Below, piece by piece: positions 1 to 9,026 of a DNA stretch of 10,142 nt. Positions within the stretch are counted from its first letter, which is position 1, and every line of letters starts with the position of its first letter. A model generated the notes under the pieces. It saw only the letters and a program-made list of their open reading frames with translations, made no database searches and was not told where the DNA came from. The position numbers and the translations under genes were made by a program. The stretch is from Clostridiales bacterium (GTDB lineage: Bacteria; Bacillota; Clostridia; Saccharofermentanales; UBA5734): NCBI GenBank assembly GCA_007135995.1, contig SLHU01000186.1, positions 1 to 10,142 of the forward strand, in the 5' to 3' direction.

Positions 1-1
1 C

Positions 2-3000
2 GAGAGAATGTCCTATTCAAGAATTGACGAAGTAATTGATATCCCTAATTTGATTGAAATTCAAAAAAACAGTTACCAGTGGTTTCTTGATGAAGGTCTG
101 ATGGAAGTGTTGCGTGATGTTTCACCGATCACAGACTATTCGGGCGATATTGAATTGTCTTTCATTGACAAAGAGTTTGATGTTGAAAAACCAACCTATC
201 CGATTGAAGAATGCAAAGAGCGCGACGCTAATTTTGCTGCGCCGCTGCGCGTAAAAGTCAGACTTCACAACAAAAAAGACGATATTCTCAAAGATCAGCA
301 TATCTATATTGGCGAATTCCCTATCATGACAGAAAACGGTACTTTTATTATAAATGGCGCAGAGCGTGTTATTATCAGCCAGCTTGTGCGCTCACCGGGC
401 TCTTACTATGATATTAACCTTGATAAAAATGATAAGGAACTTTATTTTTCACAGATGATTCCAAACAGGGGAGCCTGGCTGGAATATGAGACTGACTCTA
501 ATGACCTTTTATGGGTACGTGTTGACCGTACCAGGAAATTCCATTTAACAGTTTTTCTGCGATCGCTTGGATTTGGCACAAATGACCAGCTGGTAGAGAC
601 TTTTGGCGAGGAGAACAGCCTGGTTCAGACAATGCTGAAAGACGGTTGCCGCAATCGTGAAGAAGGGCTGCAGGAGCTTTATAAAAAACTTCGCCCTGGT
701 GAGCCTGTTTCTGTTGAAGGCGCAGAAAGTCTTCTGAACAATATGTTTTTTGACCCGAAACGCTACGATCTTGCCCGTGTGGGGATTTACAAGGTCAATA
801 AGAAGCTTTCATTGTCATCTAGACTGACCGGGCATAAGGCAGCAGATAATGTAGTTGATGACAACGGTGAACTGCTGGTGGCCGCTGGTGAAATGATCAC
901 TAAAAATATCGCACGTGCGATTCAGGCTGCCGGTATCAATGAGGTTGATGTTTTTCCTATAAAGGTTACAGGCGAACAGATTACTCAGCTTGAGAACAAG
1001 CTTAGAATCATCGGCAACAATCGTGTTGATCCGAATAACTTCATTCGCCGTTTCTTTGATGAAAAAGACCTGGGTGACAATTTTGATGCAATTCGTCTCG
1101 GTGTAACAGAACAAGTCCGGACAACGGTTCTGCGTGACTTGATCAGCGAGGCAAAATCCAGCCAGGATCCGGTGTCAAGGCTAAAAGAGCTGCTGATGGA
1201 TCACGTGGGCAATCTGATGCCAAAACATCTGACAGTTGAGGACATTGTTGCGTCTGTCAGTTATTTGATCGGACTCGAGTATGGTATTGGCGAAAAGGAT
1301 GACATCGACCACCTCGGCAACCGTCGAATCAGGTCTGTTGGTGAATTACTGCAGAATCAGATTCGAGTCGGGTTTTCACGGATGGAGCGTGTTGTTCGTG
1401 AGCGTATGGGCACTCTGGCCGATATGGAAAACGCAACACCGCAGATGATTGTCAACACACGTCCTGTCAGCGCTGCAGTTAAAGAATTTTTTGGCTCCAG
1501 TCAGCTGTCGCAGTTCATGGATCAGCCGAACCCATTAGCTGAGCTGACACATAAAAGACGTCTTTCGGCACTTGGGCCGGGCGGCTTGTCGCGTGAACGC
1601 GCTAACTTTGAAGTGCGTGACGTTCACTCATCTCATTACGGCCGCATGTGTCCGATTGAAACGCCTGAAGGTCCGAATATCGGACTGATCAATTCTCTGG
1701 CGACATTTGGCCGCATCAACCGCTATGGCTTTATTGAGACGCCTTATCGTGTTTATGACAAAGAGAAGGCTGTTGTTACTGCTGAAGTCAGATATATGAC
1801 AGCTGATGAAGAAGATTATTATTATATCGCACAGGCAAATGAGCCGCTTGATAAGGAAAACCATTTTCTTGATAAGAAAATAGTCTGCCGTTATCTGGAT
1901 AAATTTCTTGAAGTCGACCCGTCACAGGTTGACCTGATGGATGTTTCTCCGAAACAGCTGGTTTCTGTCGCCACTTCTCTGATTCCGTTTCTGGGCAATG
2001 ATGATGCGAATCGTGCGCTGATGGGATCTAACATGCAGCGGCAGGCTGTGCCTTTAATAAAAACCGAGGCACCGATCATTGGTACGGGTATGGAACACCG
2101 CGCCGCAAAGGATTCAGGTGTCTGTATTGTCGCAAAAAATGATGGTACGGTTGAGTATGTCGGCGCGTCGCGGATTATCGTCAAAAAAGGACCGCATGCC
2201 GATGCCGACATCTATAACCTTGTAAAATACCAGCGTTCAAATCAAGGGACATGTATAAATCAGCGTCCACTTGTCAGCAAAGGTGAAAAAGTCAAAGCTG
2301 GTGATATTATTGCTGACGGACCTTCAACAGATGAGGGCGAGATTGCTCTTGGCCGCAACGTTCTCATTGGATTTATGACCTGGGAAGGCTATAACTATGA
2401 GGATGCTGTCCTGATCAGCGAACGCCTCGTGCGTGATGATGTCTATACATCAATTCATATCGAGGAATATGAGTGTGAAGCCAGAGATACAAAACTGGGA
2501 CCAGAAGAGATCACACGTGAAATCCCCAATGTTGGTGACGAAGCGCTGAAGGATCTGGATGAAGATGGTATTATCAGGGTCGGTGCTGAAGTTTATGCAG
2601 GCGATATTATAGTTGGCAAAGTCACCCCTAAGGGTGAAACAGAACTGACAGCCGAAGAACGTCTTTACCGTGCTATTTTTGGTGAGAAAATCAGAGAGGT
2701 CCGGGATACATCTGTCAGAATTCCTCATGGTGAATCAGGGATTGTGGTTGACGTTAAAGTTTTCACAAGAGAGAACGATGATGATCTGAAGCATGGTGTC
2801 AATAAACTGGTTCGTGTCTATATTGCCCAGAAGAGAAAAATATCAGTGGGCGACAAAATGGCTGGCCGGCATGGCAATAAAGGTGTTATTTCAAGAATAT
2901 TGCCGGAAGAAGACATGCCGTTTATGCCAGACGGCACCCCGCTTGACATTGTACTCAATCCGCTGGGTGTTCCATCGCGAATGAATATCGGCCAGCTGCT

Positions 3001-3784
3001 GGAAGTGCATCTGGGCAGAGCCGCGAAGAAGCTGGGCTGGAAAGTAGCAACACCTGTTTTCGACGGTGCAACCGAAGCGGATGTCGTTGAAGCTTTCGAA
3101 TTGGCCGGACTTGACGCAGATGGAAAAACTGTACTTTATGACGGACGTACTGGCGAGCCTTTTGAAAATCGCATAACAGTCGGTATGATGTATTACCTGA
3201 AACTGCTGCATCTGGTTGACGATAAGATTCATGCCCGGTCAATTGGACCTTATTCACTGGTCACACAGCAGCCTCTTGGCGGCAAAGCACAATTTGGCGG
3301 CCAGCGTTTTGGTGAGATGGAAGTATGGGCACTTGAAGCTTATGGTGCCAGTTATACTCTTCAGGAGATTCTGACTGTCAAGTCAGATGACATATCCGGC
3401 CGGACAAAAACCTATGAGGCGATTGTCAAAGGCGAAAGCGTGCCTGAGGCTGGCGTACCTGAATCATTTAAAGTGCTGGTTAAGGAGTTGCAGAGCCTGG
3501 CACTGGATGTGCGTGTCTACTCCGAAGAAAATAAGTTGATTGATATTAAAGACACCGAAGAGGATGCTGTTGAGATGCCTGAAATTGACCAGAGCAAGCT
3601 TGATGAGCTGATGGGCACAATCTCAGTTGACGAGAACCTTGCGTCAGCTGGATTCATCGAGGGACGGCTCGGAGAAGATGGCAGTTTATCTGTTGAGTCT
3701 GGTGAGGATTCGGACGATGATATGGTTGCGAAACTCGCCAAATCCACTGCTTCTGAGGACGATGATCTCTCAGATGATGCATAG
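2..3784 (+). CDS. rpoB: DNA-directed RNA polymerase subunit beta, 5' end cut by the window edge
   Basis: This is the beta subunit of bacterial RNA polymerase, which with beta' forms the catalytic cleft. The visible part is 1258 residues from the Met codon at 8, the numbering used here. Seen directly: the rifampicin pocket at residues 499-522 (SQLSQFMDQ, then [10 protein letters not shown]), the [13 protein letters not shown] block after it, the active-site stretch [12 protein letters not shown] with lysines K950 and K958, and the near-C-terminal block [12 protein letters not shown] from 1087 that packs on beta'. The Met at 8 is probably internal. Family members usually have about 10-20 more residues before this point, the codons before it (Glu-Arg) are open, and no properly spaced ribosome binding site precedes it. 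The last 80 residues form a strongly acidic tail. rpoC follows 89 bases downstream. The classic rifampicin-contact residues Q502, D505, H515 and S520 are the sensitive forms. Identity is certain; only the start is missing. Confidence 0.98.
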   Translation, partial: ERMSYSRIDEVIDIPNLIEIQKNSYQWFLDEGLMEVLRDVSPITDYSGDIELSFIDKEFDVEKPTYPIEECKERDANFAAPLRVKVRLHNKKDDILKDQHIYIGEFPIMTENGTFIINGAERVIISQLVRSPGSYYDINLDKNDKELYFSQMIPNRGAWLEYETDSNDLLWVRVDRTRKFHLTVFLRSLGFGTNDQLVETFGEENSLVQTMLKDGCRNREEGLQELYKKLRPGEPVSVEGAESLLNNMFFDPKRYDLARVGIYKVNKKLSLSSRLTGHKAADNVVDDNGELLVAAGEMITKNIARAIQAAGINEVDVFPIKVTGEQITQLENKLRIIGNNRVDPNNFIRRFFDEKDLGDNFDAIRLGVTEQVRTTVLRDLISEAKSSQDPVSRLKELLMDHVGNLMPKHLTVEDIVASVSYLIGLEYGIGEKDDIDHLGNRRIRSVGELLQNQIRVGFSRMERVVRERMGTLADMENATPQMIVNTRPVSAAVKEFFGSSQLSQFMDQPNPLAELTHKRRLSALGPGGLSRERANFEVRDVHSSHYGRMCPIETPEGPNIGLINSLATFGRINRYGFIETPYRVYDKEKAVVTAEVRYMTADEEDYYYIAQANEPLDKENHFLDKKIVCRYLDKFLEVDPSQVDLMDVSPKQLVSVATSLIPFLGNDDANRALMGSNMQRQAVPLIKTEAPIIGTGMEHRAAKDSGVCIVAKNDGTVEYVGASRIIVKKGPHADADIYNLVKYQRSNQGTCINQRPLVSKGEKVKAGDIIADGPSTDEGEIALGRNVLIGFMTWEGYNYEDAVLISERLVRDDVYTSIHIEEYECEARDTKLGPEEITREIPNVGDEALKDLDEDGIIRVGAEVYAGDIIVGKVTPKGETELTAEERLYRAIFGEKIREVRDTSVRIPHGESGIVVDVKVFTRENDDDLKHGVNKLVRVYIAQKRKISVGDKMAGRHGNKGVISRILPEEDMPFMPDGTPLDIVLNPLGVPSRMNIGQLLEVHLGRAAKKLGWKVATPVFDGATEADVVEAFELAGLDADGKTVLYDGRTGEPFENRITVGMMYYLKLLHLVDDKIHARSIGPYSLVTQQPLGGKAQFGGQRFGEMEVWALEAYGASYTLQEILTVKSDDISGRTKTYEAIVKGESVPEAGVPESFKVLVKELQSLALDVRVYSEENKLIDIKDTEEDAVEMPEIDQSKLDELMGTISVDENLASAGFIEGRLGEDGSLSVESGEDSDDDMVAKLAKSTASEDDDLSDDA

Positions 3785-3823
3785 GCAGCAGTGAACAGAT
3801 CATAAGGTTGATTAGATTATCTT

Positions 3824-3829
3824 TATAAT
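3824..3829 (+). promoter_or_regulatory. Possible internal -10 element upstream of rpoC
   Basis: The 89-base rpoB-rpoC spacer (3785-3873) contains a perfect TATAAT at 3824-3829, about 45 bases before the rpoC start. No convincing -35 lies 16-18 bases upstream; the nearest TTGATT (3808-3813) is only 10 bases away, and there is no extended TG motif. In an AT-rich spacer this can arise by chance. It might be a weak secondary rpoC promoter, but cotranscription from upstream of rpoB is expected to dominate. Nothing else recognisable was seen in the spacer. Confidence 0.2.
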
Positions 3830-3862
3830 AAGGGCACGTTGTACATCTGTGACAGCATGCGG

Positions 3863-3869
3863 AAGGAGA
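3863..3869 (+). promoter_or_regulatory. rpoC ribosome binding site
   Basis: AAGGAGA lies just before the rpoC start. The AAGGAG core leaves 5 bases to the ATG at 3874 and 11 bases to the next in-frame ATG at 3880. Spacing favours 3874. Comparison with clostridial RpoC proteins, which often begin in the form M-x-E-x-NNF, fits the ATG at 3880 equally well. The two starts differ by two residues only. Confidence 0.75.
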
Positions 3870-3873
3870 CACC

Positions 3874-6800
3874 ATGCAAATGTTAGAAATGAATAATTTC
3901 GAAGCTATTGGCATCGGACTGGCTTCACCTGAAAAAATTCTCGAGTGGTCGAGAGGTGAAGTGAAAAAACCGGAAACAATTAATTACAGAACACTGAAAC
4001 CAGAGCGTGACGGACTGTTCTGCGAAAAAATATTCGGGCCGACAAAAGACTGGGAATGTCATTGCGGAAAGTATAAGAAAATCAGATATAAGGGCATCGT
4101 CTGTGATCGATGCGGTGTGGAAGTAACAAAATCAAAAGTGCGGCGAGAGCGCCTGGGTCATATAAAGCTGGCTGCGCCTGTGTCTCATATCTGGTATTTC
4201 AGGGGTATCCCCAGCCGAATGGGTCTGATTCTTGATATGTCACCGCGTAATCTTGAAAAAGTGCTGTATTTTGCAGCTTATGTTGTCATTGATCCCGGCA
4301 TGACCAGATTTACACCCCATCAGGTCATTAATGAGCGTGAGTACCGCGAAGCCATTGAAGAGTTCGGCAAAAATACGTTCAGAGCTAAAATGGGCGCGGA
4401 AGCGATCAAAGAGCTGTTGGGATTAATCGATATTGACCAAATGGCCAGTGATCTTCGGGAAGAATTCCGTACAGTGACCGGGCAGAAGAAAGTGCGTCTT
4501 GTTAAAAGACTGGAAGTTGTTGAAGCGTTCAAGAAATCCGGCAACAATCCTGAGTGGATGGTTCTCGATGTGCTTCCCGTACTGCCGCCTGAGCTTCGTC
4601 CTATGGTTCAGCTCGATGGCGGACGTTTTGCTACATCAGACCTAAATGACCTTTACCGCAGAGTTATTAACCGCAACAATCGGCTGAATAAGCTGCTCCA
4701 GCTGGGTGCCCCGGAAATTATTGTCCGCAATGAGAAACGGATGCTTCAGGAAGCTGTTGACGCGCTTGTCGATAACGGCCGCAGGGGCCGTCCGGTAACG
4801 GGTGCAGGAAATCGTCCGCTCAAGTCGCTATCAGATATGCTGAAAGGCAAACAAGGCAGATTCCGTCAGAATCTGCTCGGAAAACGCGTTGACTACTCAG
4901 GACGTTCGGTTATAGTCGTCGGCCCGGAGCTGAAGCTGCATCAGTGTGGTCTGCCAAAAGAAATGGCTCTTGAGTTGTTTAAACCCTTCGTAATGAAGCG
5001 TATTGTTCAGGCAGGACACGCGCATAATATTAAAACAGCCAGACGTCTGGTTGATCGTGCCAATGACCTTGTGTGGGACACTCTGGAAGATGTGATAAAA
5101 GATCATCCGGTTCTCCTCAACCGTGCGCCCACCTTGCATCGTCTTGGCATTCAGGCCTTTGAGCCGGTTCTGGTTGAAGGCCGTGCGATCAAACTGCATC
5201 CGCTTGTCTGCACCGCTTATAATGCTGACTTCGACGGCGATCAGATGGCGGTTCATGTACCGTTATCCGCGGAAGCACAGGCAGAAGCCCGTGTGTTAAT
5301 GCTGTCGGCTAATAATCTGCTGAAACCTCAGGATGGCAAACCGGTAACCGTTCCGACTCAGGACATGGTACTTGGCTGCTATTATCTGACAATCGACCGT
5401 GAAGGCGCAAAAGGTGAGGGCCATATCTTCTCCTCGATTAATGAAGCAGTCATGGCTTATGACTCGCATGATCTTGAACTGCATGCGCAGATCAAAATCA
5501 GAATTGAGCGTGAAATAGATGGTGTCATCAGACGCGAGGTGATCGAGAGCACATTGGGCCGGTTTATTCTTAATGAAGTGATACCGCAGGATCTTGGCTT
5601 TGTGGATCGTTCAAAACCAGAAAACGCGATGAAACTTGAACTTGATATTCTGGTAGGGAAAAAAGAACTGGGCAAGGTTGTTGAAAACTGTGTTCACAAG
5701 CATGGTATCTCAAAAACAGCAGCGCTGCTTGATAAATTGAAGGATCTTGGTTATCACTATTCCACAGTTGGCGGGATTTCAATTGGTATATTTGACATGA
5801 TCGTTCCTGATGTTAAAAAAAGGCATATACAGGAAGCTGAAGAAAAAGTTGATTATATCAATCGCCAGCATCAGCGCGGACTTCTGAATGATGAAGGGCG
5901 CTATAAATCTGTTGTTGACATTTGGCGCCGTACAACGGATGAAATAACGGATGCCCTGAAGGAAAATCTGGGCCGGTTCAATCCTGTATACATGATGTCA
6001 CAATCTGGAGCCCGCGGAAATATCAATCAGATCAAACAGCTGGCTGGTATGCGTGGCAATATGAGTGACACCTCAGGTAAGACAATTGAAATTCCGATCA
6101 AGTCAAATCTGCGTGAAGGCATGAATGTGCTTGAGTTTTTCATCTCAAGCCACGGTGCCCGAAAAGCACTTTCTGATACGGCATTAAAAACCGCTGACTC
6201 CGGTTACCTGACGCGGCGTCTGGTTGATGTTGCGCAGGATGTAATCATCCGTGAGATTGACTGCGGAACTGAGGAGTTTGTTGAGGTCAGTGCTGTGGTT
6301 GTCGGCGGTTCCAGTAAGTCCAGACGGATTGTTGAGTCACTGTCAGATCGGGTCAGCGGACGCTATGCTGCCCAGGACATTGTTCATCCTGAAACTGGTA
6401 AACTGCTTGTCGGGAATAATCAGCTGATTGATAATCAGATTGGTCAGAATCTTGAAGCGGCAGGCTTCAAATCCATACCTATCCGGTCTATTTTGTCGTG
6501 CCGTGCTGAACATGGTATTTGCGCTCATTGCTATGGCGTGAATCTGGCTTCCGGTGAACCTGCTGTTGGCGGTGAGGCCATGGGTATCATGGCGGCCCAG
6601 TCAATTGGTGAACCGGGCACACAGCTGACCATGCGTACGTTCCATACAGGCGGTATTGCATCAGGTGATGACATCACACAAGGTTTGCCGCGTGTTGAAG
6701 AGCTTTTTGAAGCAAGAAAACCGAAAGGGCAGGCAATTATATCAGAGCTTGGCGGTGTTGTAAAAGTAGAGGAAACGAGCAAGCGTAAACGTGAAATAAC

Positions 6801-7443
6801 TGTCACATCCGCAGATGGTGAAGCTGTGACCTATGCTATGCCGCTCAGCGCACCGCTGGTGGTCAGCACGGGTGATTCCATTGAAGCAGGTGATCTGCTC
6901 ACTGACGGTTCAGTTAATCCGCATGACATTATGCGGGTTAAAGGTGTTCGAGGTGTTCAGAAATACATTATCCATGAAGTGTTAAAAGTATATAAAAACA
7001 ATGGTGTTGAGATCAACGATAAGCATGTTGAGATCATTACCCGGCAGATGATGCGTAAAATCCGTATTGATGATCCGGGTGATACCGATCTGATGACGGG
7101 CAGCCTGGTGGATATGTTTGATTTTGAAAATGAGAACGACAGAGCGATATCAGCAGGTGAGACACCTGCCAGCGGCAAACGCGTTCTGCTTGGTATCACA
7201 AAAGCATCGCTGGCAACAGACTCTTTCCTGTCGGCTGCTTCATTCCAGGAAACCACACGTGTTCTTACTGATGCAGCTGTCAAAGGTAAAATCGATCCGC
7301 TGATCGGCCTCAAGGAAAATGTTATTATAGGCAAATTGATACCGGCAGGTACAGGCATGGCACGTTACCGAAATATTACACCCGTACCGGTTGTTGAACA
7401 AAATCGTGAACTGATAGATCAGTCACGATCACAGGAACACTGA
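3874..7443 (+). CDS. rpoC: DNA-directed RNA polymerase subunit beta'
   Basis: This is the complete 1189-residue beta' subunit, which carries the catalytic magnesium site, clamp, bridge helix and trigger loop of RNA polymerase. Seen directly: the N-terminal zinc site of the clamp (C62, C64, C77, C80); the catalytic NADFDGD motif at 450-456, with aspartates D452, D454 and D456; the second zinc site (C797, C876, C883, C886, the last three spaced C-x6-C-x2-C); and the trigger loop at about 904-927, including R921 and H924. The trigger loop continues straight into [19 protein letters not shown] with no large lineage insertion, unlike Escherichia coli. Length is near the clostridial norm. VTKSK at 84-88 puts lysine (K86) at the clamp position reported to sensitise polymerase to fidaxomicin, as is common in Gram-positive bacteria. 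The gene is cotranscribed with rpoB and ends 39 bases before a terminator hairpin. Confidence 0.99.
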   Translation: MQMLEMNNFEAIGIGLASPEKILEWSRGEVKKPETINYRTLKPERDGLFCEKIFGPTKDWECHCGKYKKIRYKGIVCDRCGVEVTKSKVRRERLGHIKLAAPVSHIWYFRGIPSRMGLILDMSPRNLEKVLYFAAYVVIDPGMTRFTPHQVINEREYREAIEEFGKNTFRAKMGAEAIKELLGLIDIDQMASDLREEFRTVTGQKKVRLVKRLEVVEAFKKSGNNPEWMVLDVLPVLPPELRPMVQLDGGRFATSDLNDLYRRVINRNNRLNKLLQLGAPEIIVRNEKRMLQEAVDALVDNGRRGRPVTGAGNRPLKSLSDMLKGKQGRFRQNLLGKRVDYSGRSVIVVGPELKLHQCGLPKEMALELFKPFVMKRIVQAGHAHNIKTARRLVDRANDLVWDTLEDVIKDHPVLLNRAPTLHRLGIQAFEPVLVEGRAIKLHPLVCTAYNADFDGDQMAVHVPLSAEAQAEARVLMLSANNLLKPQDGKPVTVPTQDMVLGCYYLTIDREGAKGEGHIFSSINEAVMAYDSHDLELHAQIKIRIEREIDGVIRREVIESTLGRFILNEVIPQDLGFVDRSKPENAMKLELDILVGKKELGKVVENCVHKHGISKTAALLDKLKDLGYHYSTVGGISIGIFDMIVPDVKKRHIQEAEEKVDYINRQHQRGLLNDEGRYKSVVDIWRRTTDEITDALKENLGRFNPVYMMSQSGARGNINQIKQLAGMRGNMSDTSGKTIEIPIKSNLREGMNVLEFFISSHGARKALSDTALKTADSGYLTRRLVDVAQDVIIREIDCGTEEFVEVSAVVVGGSSKSRRIVESLSDRVSGRYAAQDIVHPETGKLLVGNNQLIDNQIGQNLEAAGFKSIPIRSILSCRAEHGICAHCYGVNLASGEPAVGGEAMGIMAAQSIGEPGTQLTMRTFHTGGIASGDDITQGLPRVEELFEARKPKGQAIISELGGVVKVEETSKRKREITVTSADGEAVTYAMPLSAPLVVSTGDSIEAGDLLTDGSVNPHDIMRVKGVRGVQKYIIHEVLKVYKNNGVEINDKHVEIITRQMMRKIRIDDPGDTDLMTGSLVDMFDFENENDRAISAGETPASGKRVLLGITKASLATDSFLSAASFQETTRVLTDAAVKGKIDPLIGLKENVIIGKLIPAGTGMARYRNITPVPVVEQNRELIDQSRSQEH

Positions 7444-7482
7444 CACTGTTTCGACAGTTAGATTCTAAGCACAAACGCTTTG

Positions 7483-7530
7483 CAGGGCTATCTCAAACAT
7501 GACATGTTGAGATAGCCCTGTTTCTATATG
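7483..7530 (+). terminator. Intrinsic terminator after rpoC, probably bidirectional
   Basis: A 14-base perfect stem pairs CAGGGCTATCTCAA (7483-7496) with TTGAGATAGCCCTG (7507-7520). It can extend by CAT/ATG past a single bulged A at 7497, leaving a 3-base GAC loop. The plus-strand tail TTTCTAT (7521-7527) is a modest U-tract suited to ending rpoBC transcription. The hairpin lies between two convergent genes and touches the stop region of the minus-strand gene (stop at 7524-7526). On the minus strand the tail is not T-rich, so termination in that direction is less certain. Confidence 0.9.
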
Positions 7531-8819
7531 ATCAGGGCGCCGGGGATACAGGCGTTGGCAGGAGCGGCGACACCAGGCCTGCCATGATAATATCGCAGCA
7601 AGCGTTTCAGTCCGTTTATCTGATCCGCTGATCTGCAGATAAAAACGATCGGCAAGGTTATCATTGACTGCGCCTCCTCGAGCGCATCTGTCCAGTTTGA
7701 AAATTCGCCCGGCGGCAGTTTTGATAAATCAGGTAATTCAACTAGATACAAGGATGCTTCACTTTCATCAACATCAAGCAGATCGTCCAATAAGCTATCT
7801 GGGTCATGAATGACAATCTTGTCCGCCTGATTGACCAAATGCTTGTCTGCAGTTAAGGAAAAACGACCGGAGCTGATCATGGAAGGGAGTTCTGCAGGGC
7901 GGGCTGATTGCCTGGCCTGTCTTCCGGAAATACTTTGGCTGAGCGCGGCAACATGATCAGGTGTCGTTCCGCAGCAGCCGCCAGTGAGCCTGATACCCAT
8001 ATCAGCCAGCCTGGACATATGCTGAGCGAAACGATCCGGCTGCATAGGGAAAATGGTCTGGTTTCCTTCTTGCCTCGGCAGACCTGCGTTTGGTTTCGCC
8101 AGCAGCGGGACCGGGCTGATTGTCGTCAGGGGCTGAAGCCATTCACCAAGCTTTTCAGGGCCGTGTGAGCAGTTAAGACCAAAAGCCTGGATGCGCATAC
8201 TTGCCAATGAAAGCAGACAATCAGTCAGACTGTTTCCAGACATCGTTTTACCATGGTGCTCAAGTGTCATTGAAACAATAATCGGCAGATCACACAGATC
8301 GCGAATCGCGAGCACAGCGGCTCTCGTCTGAGCCAGATCATACATGGTTTCTATGACAAACAAGTCAACACCGGCGCGCAGCAGACTGGCGGCCTGCTCC
8401 TGATATATTGCCGTCAGCTGATCGAAAGTGAGCGTGCCGGCAGGTGCCAGAAAAGCACCGGTCGGTGCGAGATTACCGGCTGCATATACGCGTTGCCTGT
8501 CAGGATGATTGTGGTTCCATCGATCGCGCACTCGACAGCTGATCGCCGCCAGTTTTTCATTAAATTCAGGCACGTCTTTTTCAGAGACGCCGTGCTGCTT
8601 CAGTTTCAGTCGATTGGCACCAAAAGTAAAAGCATATATAATATGACTGCCTGAGTGACAATATGATTCCTGAAGCGCTGTCAGAATATGCGGGTTTTCA
8701 AGCACCCACTTTTCTGGGCACATACCACTTGGGAGACCTTGGCTTTGCAGCCATGTGCCTGTTGCGCCGTCCAGAATAATCGGGCTTTCGGAAAGCTTGT
8801 TAAATTCATCAATCGTCAT
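7524..8819 (-). CDS. Homocysteine S-methyltransferase family protein with divergent C-terminal domain
   Basis: The 431-residue protein has an N-terminal Hcy-binding TIM barrel (about 12-297) that would transfer a methyl group to zinc-bound homocysteine to make methionine. Visible motifs are LDGATGTWLQ (16-25), TFGANR (65-70), GNLAPTG (115-121), ET (157-158), GLNCS with C217, KPNAGLP (242-248) and GGCCGTT with C282 and C283. The three cysteines are the expected zinc ligands. The barrel resembles the N-terminal module of MetH more than stand-alone MmuM/YbgG enzymes. Residues about 315-431 are not the usual folate-binding module and carry no B12-binding domain. The methyl donor is therefore unknown: a separate corrinoid protein, S-methylmethionine, or another donor. 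The start is fixed by AGGAGG eight bases upstream. The gene converges on rpoC and diverges from the adaptor gene at 9027. The family call is secure; the exact substrate is not. Confidence 0.93.
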   Translation of the reverse strand: MTIDEFNKLSESPIILDGATGTWLQSQGLPSGMCPEKWVLENPHILTALQESYCHSGSHIIYAFTFGANRLKLKQHGVSEKDVPEFNEKLAAISCRVRDRWNHNHPDRQRVYAAGNLAPTGAFLAPAGTLTFDQLTAIYQEQAASLLRAGVDLFVIETMYDLAQTRAAVLAIRDLCDLPIIVSMTLEHHGKTMSGNSLTDCLLSLASMRIQAFGLNCSHGPEKLGEWLQPLTTISPVPLLAKPNAGLPRQEGNQTIFPMQPDRFAQHMSRLADMGIRLTGGCCGTTPDHVAALSQSISGRQARQSARPAELPSMISSGRFSLTADKHLVNQADKIVIHDPDSLLDDLLDVDESEASLYLVELPDLSKLPPGEFSNWTDALEEAQSMITLPIVFICRSADQINGLKRLLRYYHGRPGVAAPANACIPGALII

Positions 8820-8827
8820 GTATAAGG

Positions 8828-8833
8828 CCTCCT
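8828..8833 (-). promoter_or_regulatory. Ribosome binding site of the homocysteine methyltransferase gene
   Basis: A perfect AGGAGG (CCTCCT on the plus strand) lies 8 bases before the ATG whose first base is at 8819. It settles the start codon. Confidence 0.9.
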
Positions 8834-8858
8834 GAGATATTAATTTAATCAGACACTT

Positions 8859-8887
8859 TTAATAATGCCTGTACACAAATATGTCAA
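8859..8887 (-). promoter_or_regulatory. Sigma-A-type promoter of the homocysteine methyltransferase gene
   Basis: On the minus strand a perfect -35 TTGACA (8887-8882) is followed by a 17-base spacer and a -10 of TATTAA (8864-8859), four of six matches to TATAAT. Transcription would begin near 8852, giving a leader of only about 33 bases. That is enough for the ribosome binding site but too short for a SAM riboswitch or T-box. Neither class of leader motif was seen in the rest of the intergenic region. Confidence 0.7.
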
Positions 8888-8900
8888 ATTAAGAACACGA

Positions 8901-8941
8901 TTTAAGTATATCATGAAGTATGTTTAAGATCATGCGTATAC
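8901..8941. repeat. Imperfect tandem direct repeat in the divergent intergenic region, possible regulator site
   Basis: Two adjacent copies share the pattern TTTAAG, ATCATG, GTAT. Copy one (8901-8922) reads TTTAAG-TAT-ATCATG-AA-GTAT-G; copy two (8923-8941) reads TTTAAG-ATCATG-C-GTAT-AC. An overlapping imperfect inverted repeat pairs ATGAAGTAT (8913-8921) with ATACTCAT (8938-8945), with one bulged base. The block lies about 49-89 bases upstream of the predicted methyltransferase transcription start and about 85-125 bases upstream of the adaptor start codon. A transcription-factor site serving one or both genes is an inference. Confidence 0.5.
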
Positions 8942-8983
8942 TCATATTTAGTAAGTGTGTGAAACTGAGTGATAATAATCGTG

Positions 8984-8989
8984 TAAAAT
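8984..8989 (+). promoter_or_regulatory. Possible -10 element of the adaptor gene
   Basis: TAAAAT (five of six matches to TATAAT) is 37 bases before the adaptor start codon. The best upstream partner is GTGAAA at 8959-8964 with a long 19-base gap, so the promoter is weak or the true one is elsewhere. Other -10-like strings occur at 8937 (TATACT) and 8971 (GATAAT), also without good -35 partners. Confidence 0.3.
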
Positions 8990-9015
8990 ATATTTCTAAG
9001 CTGCAGTTTAAGGAC

Positions 9016-9021
9016 GGTGAG
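9016..9021 (+). promoter_or_regulatory. Ribosome binding site of the adaptor gene
   Basis: GGTGAG ends 5 bases before the ATG at 9027, with AAGGA (9010-9014) just upstream as an alternative, more distant core. Together they support the start at 9027, which also gives the expected basic stretch before the membrane helix. Confidence 0.65.
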
Positions 9022-9026
9022 ATATC

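Noticed and set aside
2891..3232. Minus-strand open frames of about 100 codons inside rpoB
   Set aside because: They are antisense to conserved catalytic beta sequence, overlap one another in different frames, and match no family I recognise.
3785..3873. Small gene or attenuator between rpoB and rpoC
   Set aside because: The spacer holds only a weak 5-base hairpin (3816-3829) and an isolated TATAAT; no frame with a start and ribosome binding site other than rpoC is present.
6957..7358. 133-codon minus-strand open frame inside rpoC
   Set aside because: It lies wholly antisense to strongly conserved beta' sequence, has no ribosome binding site or recognisable domain, and is best explained as a shadow of the rpoC frame.
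7908..8168. 86-codon plus-strand frame within the methyltransferase gene
   Set aside because: It is antisense to the zinc-ligand region of a clearly real gene, with no independent evidence of coding.
8820..9026. SAM riboswitch, T-box or small RNA in the divergent intergenic region
   Set aside because: No riboswitch core motifs or T-box GGGTGG-type sequence was seen on either strand, and the predicted leader is too short.
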